Source of the DNA: Parascedosporium putredinis
Lineage: Eukaryota > Ascomycota > Sordariomycetes > Microascales > Microascaceae
Direction of reading: 5' to 3'
NCBI GenBank assembly: GCA_949357655.1
Contig: CASHTG010000007.1
Coordinates: forward strand, 248,001-312,000
DNA: 64,000 bases
The translations under genes and the position numbers were made by a program. The first letter of the stretch is position 1, and each line of letters opens with the position of its first letter. Of the stretch, positions 23,770 through 34,308 are shown piece after piece. Under the pieces are notes generated by a model, which was not told the DNA's origin, ran no database searches, and worked only from the letters and a program-made list of their open reading frames with translations.

Positions 23770-26700
23770 ATGGCTTCGTTCTTCCAACCGCCCGCGTCCG
23801 GCGACCCCGCGCTCGAACAATGCGATACTTCGGGCTTCGAGATTTACTGTAATAGCCTCATCAAGAACGACAGGCGGTTCAGCAATTGGTACCAGATCCT
23901 CCTGGTCTCCGTCGGCGCCGCCGCCCTCTGCCTCCCCGTTCTGTCGTGGGTGATAGAAAGGCTGCTGAAAATACTGGATTCTCGAAAACAACCGCCGTCA
24001 AAGTAGGTCTCTCTGTTCTTTTTGTACAGTCTTGGATTCTTGTCGTCGTCTTTTCGCCCCCGGCTTAGCCAAGAGTCTTGAGTCATGGCATGACCTTGGC
24101 ACGCCTACTTACATGATCGAAATTTCTAGGGTCGACGACGATGTTGTGCAACGACGTGGAGAGTCGCCAGGCATGGACCTCCACGACCACCTCCCCAAGC
24201 CTATTACCTCCTTCTGCTATATCCAGGGCACCGACGAGGTGCGCGCCGCCATCAACGAACATGATCTCGCCATTGTCGAATGGACCGCCTCCAACCGACA
24301 TGAGTCGGCACCTTGGCGAAACCATACCAGCCACGACAAGCGTTCGGTTATGCCTCTTGTAAGGCTCGATACGATCTTTGCCAAGATTCCCGCCGAGAAA
24401 TCAGTAGCATCGGCCGCCCGCCAACTCGCAACTATCCACCTTGACTCCGGCGCCGCTTGCTTGGCTCTCCGCATCGACGATTCGATAAGCCTGCAGATGA
24501 TTGACGACTTGGCTTGCGACCTGCTGCGGCTCAATGTGCCCATCGTCATCGTCACGCCCTTTGATAACCCGAAGCTCAAGAAGATCCCCTCAGCCATATT
24601 CTCGGCCTCATCATGGAGAATGGTTTGATCCTTCCCGATGGCCATCGCCGAGACTACTTCAGTGCGGTACCGCTCCGTACCGTCATCGCCAGGTGCACCA
24701 AGGAGCGTGAAACTCGCCCTGACTTCTTTGTCGGCTTCATGGATTTGTGGGAAAACAGACCCACTGCCGCTGTTGTGAAGAGGGCCGAGAAGCTCACCAA
24801 GCACTTTGCTGCGGTTCTTACCCACAGGCCCAGCGGCCCTATGCAACTCGGCGACATGAACCCTCCCATCCCCTCGGTGACACTCAGCGGCTTCGAGCAC
24901 CTCCGACGATGGGAGACGACGGAAACGCACAAAGCGTGGTGTCTGGACGATAACAAGCCCGTCGCCATGCGTTCGACTGACACCAATGTTGCTCGACTCC
25001 CTACCGAAATTTTGACCGAACTCATTCCTGAAATTGACAGCCTTCTCGCCCCCGAGCCCCTCAACCCCATCCTCGCCGCAGTTGCCGACGAGAGACCCCT
25101 CGGATTCTTCCTCCCAATTATGTGGACCTGGCACCCAAGAGGACGAATATCTGGACCATGTCTAGTGGCATGGAGGAGCTGTCTACGCAAGGATGCTACC
25201 CGCTGACCTCCACCCCATCCCGAGAGCACTACGCCGCTGTCGTTACTGAGCAGGTTCATCTCAAGACCCTGAGACTTCTTCAACCCGTCAAGGGCGACGT
25301 CATCCACCGCGTAATCCAGCAGGTGGGTGCGCTGATTGACACGGGTTGTAGGCGCAAGCATCTACTCGATGCACTCATTGAAGGCCTTTCTCAAACCAAA
25401 ATCTCTATCTACAAGGGACTCGACAGCGGTTTCGGAACACCCTCTGGTGATGGCTACTTCTGGGGTGTTTCCAGCGCCCGTAAGGGCTCTTCTTCGGAAT
25501 GTGTGGATATCTTTATTTCTCTAAAGGCGCCCAGCGATACCCCGACAATTCTTCACACATGGCTAGCCCATCACGGTGTGCCCCGCCTTGAGCGCTACAT
25601 CATTGAACTTGAGCTAGAGAGGGTTACTGAGCACGACCCCACCATTGCCATGCCCTCTAGTCTTGCTGTTTCCTCGAGCGCGCTACCTATGCCGAGCTTC
25701 TCTTCTTCCTCGAGCAGCTTCGCGTCACCCAGTTTGAGCATGAATTCCGCAAGCCCATGATCCAGCTCTGCCGACATCTCCTGATTGACGAGAGTGAGCA
25801 CGATAACTGGCGAAGCCTCCATTCTCATCACACTCTCGCCGGCACGATCGATCTCCGCGAGCTTCTGGACACCCGGCTTCGATACTACGCCCGCAGTGGC
25901 GCCACCGAGGTGCCGAATATCGACAACCTACTTCGTCTGTTCTCGCACCTCGATTCGCTCGTTAATGATGCCCTGTTCTACGGCGATAAGCGAGTCTTTG
26001 GCCTCCTGGACGATGCTCTCCGCTCCGTCTACAAGTTGTCAGGCACTCCCGAGAACACGACGCCAGCAGATATCAATGCCGATCTCTTTGCTCTGCTCTT
26101 CTTCATCGTTTTGAGGCGAGCAGCTCTCGAGGATATTTACCTAGAAGCCACTGACCGTTGCCCATACTTCTTGTCCCAGCCCGACCAGGCTGCTGTGTTC
26201 GCTGAACTCTGGGTTTTGGGCTCGCAGTGCGAAATCTATTTCGGCATTCTGCCCCGAGACCTCGGCGAGATCATCTACAAGATGTACCACAAGTACCTCG
26301 AGGTCAACACTCCCCCAGCTAAGCCAACGGAATTCAAGGAGCGCGTCATCACCATGTACTGGCCAGTCACTGCGGAACGGGAACCAGAGGGCAAACTCCC
26401 TGCCGGCTCCTACGCCGCCCCGGTCTCGACAGAAAACAAGCTCCGGCATTGGAAAAAGCGTATGCAGGAGTTTGGTGCTCTTTCCATCTTCTGCTTCCCT
26501 GCCATCCTCGACGTCATCTTGCTGAGCTTCCTCGGAAGGGGTTTGTTCACCACAGCCTTTATGGAGCCCGCGCACATTGTCGCCTCGGGATACGCCGTCC
26601 TGGTTTCGTTGCTCCTGGCCGCTGGTGTCACTGGTTGGGTCGGTAGTGTCGGCCACTACTATATGCCCCACTACGCCTACGACAACTTGCTTTACTTCCA

Positions 26701-29700
26701 CGTCCAGAGGCTTTCGGGAGGCTTCATGCTATCGTTCACGGTGGCCGCCATCGGCCTGATCGCTTTCACCGTGAGCTATGACATCTACGTTGGCCTGGTG
26801 TTTGCTGCCTATCTCATTGTCGTCTCCACGTACCTCACCTTGCTTGGTATCATGGCGACCATGCACCAGCGTGGAAGCCCTCTCCGCTCTGGGCGTCTCG
26901 TCCTCTGGCGCACGATCCCGTTCCTCTTCCTATCCCCGCTCATCTCGTCTTTTGTGAACGGCCACGATCTCAAGATTTACCTGCCAATCTCATATGCTTT
27001 CCTCTTCCTTATCCTGATTCAATACCGGAGCCTTTGCATGGAATGGTCTGGCTGGATGTCCAACATCCCCGAGCTAACTGAAAAGGACATCACCGACTGG
27101 TATTCTTCTCGGTATTCCAAGGAGAATTCGGCCAGCGATAGCGACTCTCTTGTTTCCGGCAATGATGGTAGCAGCGCTGAGGTCGAATTCCGTCGGGCTG
27201 TTGAGCTGCACCAGCGCTCCCGGTTCGGACTGGGCGAGAAGCGAGTCGACCCCGTTGCCGCGCGCATCGCCAAGGCCATGCCTTATATCAACTGGCTCAT
27301 GATCAAGGAATTTCCCAACGATGATATGCCCCCTCTTTTGGCGCTGAGTGGTTCAACAGCCTTGGCGAGGCCAAGGCGAAGCAGAAGCAGCTTTGCCGTG
27401 GTCTCAAGGAACACAACGCGGTCCTTCTCTTCCGCGCATCGCGTTACGATATTGGCCAGAACGTCGCTCTCTTTTTGATTGCGCTTATGGATCGATGGGT
27501 GGCACTGGTGATGTCGGGCCGAGGCCCCACCATTAGTCTTTACACCGATGCCCGATCGCGATATGGTCTCTGCCTCTGCATCGCCTATTTCTGTTTCTCG
27601 GTCATGTCCCTCGACGCGACTCTGCAGAAGTATTGGCCTGATAGGTTCAAGCTTTCGGACGAAAAGCTGGTCAACTTTGAGCATGCCCAGCATGTCATGG
27701 AGAACTGGGAGAAGCGGCGATTCAAGATTTACTGCACCGCCCTGGTCGAACTGATCAAAAAGCTTCTTGCCACTCTCGGGTTTACATCCCTTCTCCTGTG
27801 GCTCATGGTTGAGAATTACGAAACGATGATTGTCTTCATATGCTACGTCTTCGGCTACAGCTGCGTTGTTCTTTTCCAGTTCAACCGTTGCTTCGCCAAG
27901 TTCGTGCGCGCCCACGTCACGACTCTCTACTTTTCCGCGACCTTTGGCCTCATCGTTGGCTGCATCCTCCACGCTTTGCCCTGGACCCACGAGATCCTCT
28001 ACATTGATATCCTCGCCATGTGCACGGCCTCGTTCACCGCCGCCTTTGTTACCTCTATCTGGGTTTGGATTGGCTTCCGTCGTGAAATCTCGCCTGTTGT
28101 CGAGGACATCACGTCCTTTGCCCAGGACGGCGGGATCCTGAAGCAGCCTCTCATTACCTCGCTTAACCGCCGCACCGGAGGTCCCACCGCCCTGTCCAGC
28201 TGGAAGTCGCTCGAGTCTAGCCGAACGACCCTCGCCCAGTCGTCCGCGGCAGGTGTTGCCATTGGCAATATCCTTCAGCATGTTTCGGAATACCCTGGCG
28301 AGAGCACGCCTAGCTGGCAGATTGACATTGTTCAACGTGCTCGTGACATGTGGGCAAACCACAACATTGTCGTTTCCTTGGTCGATCGCGAGGCTTTTGC
28401 CAACTCTGGCCTCCGAGGATGCTGCTCTGCCAGCCGCATCGACACTAGAGGCCGACTTGATATCAATGTTGGTGTTTTCGGTTCGTCGGAAATCCGTCTT
28501 GCCTCGTGGTCTTCGGTGCAGGGTCGTATTGCGGCAGAGGCCATCCTTTATCATGTTGCTCGATCGTGGCGAAACATTCCTCACAAGGATGCCGTTCTCA
28601 TCGAACACCTCCTTCTCGAAGAGGATGAGACCATGGCCCGTCGCATTAGCTTCGAGATTGCCATGCTTGACCCCTCCTCCTCCCGCAACCTGTACCTAAA
28701 GACAAACGCCGAGCTGATGCGACACCTTTGCCTGGATATTGACGTCGATGCCCAGTGGGGTTCCATCCCCGCGGCCGTTCGCGAAGCCGTCCTTTGCCGA
28801 ATTCTCGGAGAGACTGTGCCCATGGCCCCTGAGTTCATCGAATGGCTGGAGTCTGGGGAAGTGGACATGGAGGCCTGCAACTTTAACCTGCGCCTCTCTC
28901 TGGCCATTTCCCACGAGAGCCAGCTGACTATGGGAACCCTGGCCTACCTCGCAGACAATGCGCCTCGTATCACGACCCACATGGAGCCAGATTTGATGTG
29001 TGTCCCCATCAACGAGGGCCAGGCGCCTCACAACTTCATCACTCGCCTCGGCTCGTGGATCAGGCGTCTCTCTCTCGCGACGGTCCGTTGGATCGCCCTG
29101 ATCGCCGGTGCCGACTCCAACATTGAGCGGGAGCTGTGGTATAAGCTCAGGAACACTTACCTTCGCTCTGTCATCATCACTGTCGTCCTCGCGATTTGGA
29201 ACTTTTGCCAAATCGCGCGTAACTCTTGGGTATATGCCATCCTGATTTATCATCGCCCGGCGATTGCTAGTATCGCTCGCCTTGCTCGCAAGGGTGCTTC
29301 TCGGGCCATTCACGGAAACTCGATTGTGGTGGAGCTCACCCGAGCCGCCATTACCGGCTTCGCGTCGGAGAATGATGAGGGCGTAATGGTTCTCAACATC
29401 TTTGACGGCATCCTAAGCGAGATCCCCGCCACCAAGGAACCCAACTGCCAGGCCATCTATGACAGCAAGTTCCGTCTGCAAAGCCGGGTTCAAAAGGAAG
29501 GCAAGGGAACCATCACATCCACCTACCGGTACCACGACACGAACGATGGCCATAGGTGGCCGACCCAGAAGCTAGAGGCATCGGAGTCAAGAACCATGAC
29601 TGGCTACTACGACAAGCACGGCCGTATCTGCGTCGGCACACTCCGCATGGGAAGGACCGAATTCTCGTTCCGATACTACTACAAGGCTACTCCCAAGGGC

Positions 29701-32604
29701 AGCAGTGACATCCTGCGCGCCGATTACGAGGTTATTGGATCGTCCACTCATGATGGCATCTACGTGTACTGGGGTGAGCCTACTCGTTCTAGCTCCAAGG
29801 AGTACAATTGGGTTCCCTCGGAGCGCCTGTGCAGAATTGTTAGAAAAGTTGGCGGACAAACATACATCACTACTCTCGAATATCAGCATCGCCGTGATCC
29901 CACGACGGTGACGGTGATTGAGGGAGATGCAGGCACCACGGCTATTGCAGAGCCTCCTAACGTTTGTCATGAAGAGGCCGAGCTTCTCATCCGTCCCAAG
30001 GATAACGTATTCCACTCGGACGATCTGCTCATCTACCACGGCAATTTCCAACTCAATCGGATGCGCAAGGCGGCCAAGACCGCCGGCCCTTCCAAGAGCG
30101 CGCCCTTCCTCTCGTCTCTCAAGCTTACTTCTCTCTTCTCGTGGCACGGTCGCGTGGTGTACCGCCGGGTGCCCACCTGGCGTGTCAGGACCGAACTCTG
30201 GGGCCACTGGCTCAAGACTGGAACCCTTGATGCCATCACGGCGTGCTGGATGGACGAGGACATTTTGCGCCAGGAGCCTCTTCTCCGCGAGTACTGGACT
30301 CTTCGCGACCGTGGTCGGCTCACCGAGGCCCGCGCCGCACTCGACCGCAACATCAACCAGATCTTTGCCGCTATCGAGATTGAGACGGCCGTGTCGGAGG
30401 TGTGCCTCCTGCCCATCAAGACGTCGGATCTTTACGCCATGGGTCTCGGCAACGATGCTACCCAAGTCACAACCCGCCCCGAAGACTGCTACCGCGACAC
30501 CAAGGACCGCATTTCCGTCATCTTTACTGATATTGGCTGTTGGCCCGAGGCTCCCGGTGGTGTTTCCAACTGTCGCCGCGATCTCGTCAATGGCCACTCG
30601 ACCATTAGGAACCACGTTTTGGCGGAGAGTGCCAACGAATACGGTATCCCTCGTTTCCAAATCGAGAAGAACGTGCAGTCTCTAAAGCTGCTTCCTCTCT
30701 GGGGTCTTGACGGACGCTCTGCGCACCACGGCATCATCGACAACCTTTTGCAGTCTCAAGTGGACGAGAAGATTGAGAACACGGACTACAAGTACGATAT
30801 CGAGCTGACGTTTGTGCCTCTCCTCAAGGCTTTCGTCAAGGGCGCTCGCTCTCTCCGATGCTCGCGACAGGAACTCATCAACTACTCCAACGTCATTCTC
30901 TCCATTTCGAGGTATTTCGAGTTCAAGGACTACAATCGAACTTGGGAATCGCCCGAAGTGGAGCGAGCCTGGGTCGAGGCCTGGATGACGCACTACGACG
31001 AGCCCAACGTGAAGAACCCCGCGGACTACTTTGAGATTGAGCGCCCCAGCCTCACGGACTTCCGCGAGGCCCTCGGCATCTACAAGGCGTACTTCTTCAT
31101 CTTTGCCGCCAAGGTCCCCGACGAGTGCCCTCGTGTCTTCCAGAGCACCCATCACGGCATCGGTTCCCTCTTTGGCATGGTACTCAAGTACCGCAAGGGA
31201 GCCACCTTTGCATTTGGGATCACGCCATTCTTTGGCGAGAGTGCTGCCTCAACATCTCGGCCGCCCAGTGCGCCCTCCCTATCCCTGTCCAGTCCATCCT
31301 CCTCTCCGGCATTGGTCTTGCTACCAGGCTCGCCTACATGCACGCCGACGTGATCATGCCCTGCACGTCGCTTTACAACCCGTAAGCTCCATCACCTCAC
31401 CCTTCTTCTCTCGACCCGAGTACTTGGTACCAAAAGCTAACCTCTTTTTTCTCTCTTCTATAGCATGTGGGAAACCGAAATTGGTACTGATCGTGGCCAG
31501 ATTGGCAACCGCAAGCGATTCAGCCGCAAGATTGAGCCGATTGTCAACGGTATCAGCAACATGGACTCCTTCCAGCCGGTTGACAGCATCCGCACAGAGC
31601 GGCCCACAGTTGTCATGTTGTCACACGTGCAGTTTATCAAGGGCATCAAGACTGCTATCCAGGCAGCGGACGTCATTGTGAACCGATATGGCTTCAAGGA
31701 CTACCAACTCTGGATTTACGGATCCAAGGATCGTCAGCCTTCGTACTGTGCCGAGATGGTGCGCCTCATTATCGATTGCAAGCTCACGGACAATGTTGTT
31801 CTTAAGGGTTTCGGCAAGCCGAACGAGGTGCTCAAGGACGCTTGGCTCTTTATGAACTCGTCCATCTCGGAAGGTCTCCCGCTTGCCATTGGTGAGGCGG
31901 CGTTGGCCGGCGTGCCAATCGTGGCGACCGAGGTGGGTGCCACGGCGCTTGTGCTGACGGAGCCGGAGGAGGAGAACACGCGCTACGGCGAGGTTGTGCC
32001 GCCTAACGACCCCAGCGCGCTCGCCCGAGCGCAGCTTCGTCTCATGTCGATGACGGGAAGCTGGGTCAAGTATACGGATGATGGCGAGGTCGTCGATCTC
32101 CCCGAAGACATTAGCGAGACAGACGTGCAGTGGCTCTCGGCCCGTATGAGAGAGAAGACGCCTTTCCGCAGGAAGCTGGGCATGCTCTCTCGAGGTGTGG
32201 TCATGAAGTGTTTCCACGGTGAGCGGTACCTCCGAGAGCACGAGCAGATGTACTGGGTACAGTGGTACCTGTCCAAGATGCGCTCGGATCCCAACCTCAA
32301 CTTCCCCAGCGGTTCGTACAAGTTTGGCGGCCAAAAGGAGCTGCACTACGTTGAAGAGAGGCCGGGCGTGAGCCCCGAAGACGACAGCAGCGAAGACGGG
32401 TGCATAGCGGCGGAGAAGTCGGCGGTGGTGCTGAAGTGGCAGGACTTTGACCGGCACACGGAAGCGGCCAAGAAGGCGAACCGCAACCGACTTAGCAAGT
32501 CGCGGCCGACTTCGGCGGCGGGATCCACCAACCGCGAGTCCATGTGGACGAGGGGGCCCGGCTCCGGGCCTGCCAGCACCTCCGGCGCCCATCTGGAACA
32601 CTGA
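23770..32604 (+). CDS. gtb3: Large polytopic PelF-like GT4 glycosyltransferase (Gtb3/Gt4c-like), five frameshifts
   Basis: Candidate membrane polymerase for a GalNAc/Gal exopolysaccharide (galactosaminogalactan type). Restored length is about 2,894 aa. Exon 1 (23770-24002) encodes a membrane segment at residues 41-66. Intron 1 starts at GTAGGT (24003); the AG at 24074-24075 keeps frame. Intron 2 is 31382-31463 with a GCTAAC branch site. Helix clusters lie near residues 877-1063 and 1203-1415, with another near 1775-1803. The C-terminus resembles bacterial PelF: a DUF3492-like part (FTDIGCWPEAPGGVS, about 2220-2460), then a GT4 fold with HVQFIKGIKT and an EX7E motif (EGLPLAIGE, about 31870-31896). 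Frame breaks, each one missing base, lie near 24586-24589, 25096-25115, 25659-25680, 27329-27333 and 31204-31213. Frames on both sides of each break are coherent, so the gene is probably intact in the organism. Family assignment is strong; the GAG role is inferred. Confidence 0.85.
24586..24589 (+). other. Frameshift site 1 in synthase gene
   Basis: A CCCC run where one missing C joins the upstream frame to the frame that starts GLIMENGLILPDG. The upstream frame stops 39 nt later at 24626-24628. Confidence 0.75.
25096..25115 (+). other. Frameshift site 2 in synthase gene
   Basis: One base is missing at either the CCCC run (25096-25099) or the CCC run (25113-25115). Both placements lead into the frame encoding NYVDLAPKRTN. 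Confidence 0.7.
25659..25680 (+). other. Frameshift site 3 in synthase gene
   Basis: The frame encoding EHDPTIAM changes to the frame encoding LERATYAELLFFLEQL. The new frame has a TAG at about 25658-25660, so the missing base must lie after it, unless the CTCTAG there is a splice acceptor for an unrecognised intron. Confidence 0.6.
27329..27333 (+). other. Frameshift site 4 in synthase gene
   Basis: A CCCCC run. Adding one C joins FPNDDMPP to SFGAEWFNSLGEAKAK, and the frame then stays open for 3.9 kb. Confidence 0.8.
31204..31213 (+). other. Frameshift site 5 in synthase gene
   Basis: One missing base between KYRKGATF and IWDHAILWRECC, inside the PelF-like domain. The downstream frame then runs exactly to the GTAAGC donor of intron 2. 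Confidence 0.75.
31382..31463 (+). other. Intron 2 of synthase gene
   Basis: 82-nt spliceosomal intron with GTAAGC donor, a GCTAAC branch site about 30 nt from the 3' end, a pyrimidine tract and a TATAG acceptor. Removing it joins LYNP to MWETEIGTD in frame. Confidence 0.9.
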
Positions 32605-32762
32605 CGACGGGCGGGTTTCGAGGGCTTGGTCCGAGACGGCATGAGCGGCCTAAGCAAGCCTGAGCAGGATGCGAGCCGGAAAAACCTAACCCAATCAACC
32701 AACCGAACAAAAACCCAACAAAAACCACCAAACAAGTTGATGTTTAACGATGAGATGCAAAC

Positions 32763-32860
32763 CACCCACACACACGCACACGCACACGCACCGACACACA
32801 GACGAACAAACACATATACATATTAGCACGCATACATGCATGCGCACCACATCCAAACCG
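32763..32860 (+). repeat. CA-rich tract in synthase 3' region
   Basis: Irregular CACACA/CGCACA repeats on the sense strand, about 160-256 nt after the stop codon. It contains ACACATATACA at 32810-32820, the same 11-nt core found on the sense strand downstream of the epimerase gene (10878-10888 on the plus strand, reverse complement). It may be part of the 3' UTR. Confidence 0.75.
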
Positions 32861-33237
32861 GCCTTGTCCCAACCACAGGTTGGGTACGGGACACGGGGAG
32901 GAGATGTAATGGTAATAATGCCTTGGGGTTGCGTCTCGTTTTCCAGCATCGTCCATGCGCACATATTATCCGCAACATAGCGAAACACCCATCACTCAAT
33001 TTTCCCCTATCTATTTCTCTTTTGGTCACTTTTGTCTTTTATCTGTTTCCTTTTCGCAACCACATCTGCGAGTTGTCATATCTGGGCGTTTCCCTCGTTT
33101 TGGATTTCCCATTCCAATCAATCACTTTGTTGAAATTGGACATCGTTTGATTTTGGAAGAAGACTACGAGTTTTATACCAACCATTGTTTTCTTTCGTTT
33201 TGTTTTTCGGGCTTGGATCTTCCACGGGATTTGTCCC

Positions 33238-33269
33238 ACTACTACTACTACTACTACCACTACTACTAC
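33238..33269. repeat. (ACT)n trinucleotide microsatellite
   Basis: About ten ACT units with one ACC variant, non-coding. Confidence 0.9.
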
Positions 33270-34206
33270 CTTGCCTCCTCGGCGTTCTGAGCGTTCACAG
33301 CAGGAGTGTCTATCACATAGACTGTTTTATTACCTGGCCTTTTATGGACCAAAGGGGAGACGAAGGTGATGGCGTTGGAGTTTTCACAGGCTACTCTCAC
33401 TCTCTTTTTTCTTAGTTTCCCCTACCCTCGTCCCTTCGTATCCCATCTTTTAATCCTTCTAGAGGGAAATGAATGGGCGGGGGTGCGACGGAGACAAGGG
33501 GCTGGGGAAGCTGAAAATTCAAAAAGTTGGTTAGGGAGGATGACATTTTTTTCTTTCTCTCGATAGATATGGTAATTTTTATATCGCTAGCTCTGGAAAT
33601 ATCATGATGAATCAAGCTATTACATGTCTAAAGTCCGCTCCTTTGTGATGTTTGTCGTGATGTCTGATGTGACGTGTTGGATATAAGTTGGTGCACCTGA
33701 ATCCCTCAGCTTTTCAGGGGCAGAGGTTCGTCAGTTGTCTATGTTGTTTTTTATCCAAAAAGGTGGATTTCTCACAAGCGCCACTTGGAGGCCGGCAAAG
33801 TTTTTGAAGACGCATCAATGAAGTTGTCCATCGAGAAAATGAAGGGTCGAGGGGGTGCTCAAAAGAAGAAAAATGAAAAAAATGAAAAAAACATACAACA
33901 CCGGGGATTCGCTGGTCGTCACCGACCCAACTACTAGTCCGGCGCTTCGCAGCTTGTGTACAGGGGAGCGGACGGGACCCTCAATATTCTACGAGCTATG
34001 GTCGTATGTGCCTGTCCTGGTGAGCATCTTGACTTATAAAGGCAGCGCAGTATCGGAAGAACAAGCCAAATCCTTCTTTTTGTCTCATCCCTTTCCCATC
34101 GACCATGCTCAATTGGAAAAATAAATACTAACCGAATAGGATTCGTCGCCACGATTGAAAAAGAAACCCTCCTAAAAGAAAACCATTGGCAAAAAGCAAA
34201 AAGAAG

Positions 34207-34308
34207 TGATAAGAGTGAGATTCGAACTCACGCCCAGTTACCTGGACCAGGATTTTACTCGTTAAGGTAACCTTAACCTGGCGCCTTAGACCGCTCGGCC
34301 ATCTTACC
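34207..34308 (-). tRNA. tRNA-Leu (anticodon AAG) with 18-nt intron
   Basis: On the minus strand the acceptor stem GGTAAGA pairs with TCTTATC (one G-T pair), followed by discriminator A. The D-arm is GCCGAGCGGTCTAAGGC. The anticodon stem CCAGG pairs with CCTGG around the loop TTAAGG-T, with anticodon AAG at plus-strand positions 34272-34274. The 18-nt intron (34253-34270) sits one base 3' of the anticodon, the standard nuclear position. A long class II variable arm is followed by the T-arm GTGAGTTCGAATCTCAC. Spliced length is 84 nt, right for a eukaryotic tRNA-Leu. No CCA is encoded, as expected. It reads codon CTT and, with inosine at position 34, CTC. Confidence 0.95.

Larger units (their letters stand above)
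32605..34206. other. Intergenic, 3' region of synthase gene
   Basis: Contains a CA-rich tract (32763-32860) just after the synthase stop codon and an ACT trinucleotide array (33238-33269). I see no gene. The plus strand is T-rich around 33.0-33.4 kb, and no conserved protein is encoded before the tRNA. Confidence 0.6.

Noticed and set aside
24217..25134. 305-codon open frame on the minus strand
   Set aside because: It lies opposite the synthase coding sequence and is explained by codon bias of that gene. No independent motif.
27283..28608. 441-codon open frame on the minus strand
   Set aside because: Antisense to the membrane-helix region of the synthase. No family resemblance, and the plus frame is clearly the coding one.
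29587..30660. 357-codon open frame on the minus strand
   Set aside because: Antisense shadow of the synthase gene, whose plus-strand frame here encodes coherent PelF-like sequence.
31621..32601. 326-codon open frame on the minus strand
   Set aside because: Antisense to the GT4 domain and tail of the synthase, so a shadow of GC-rich third positions.
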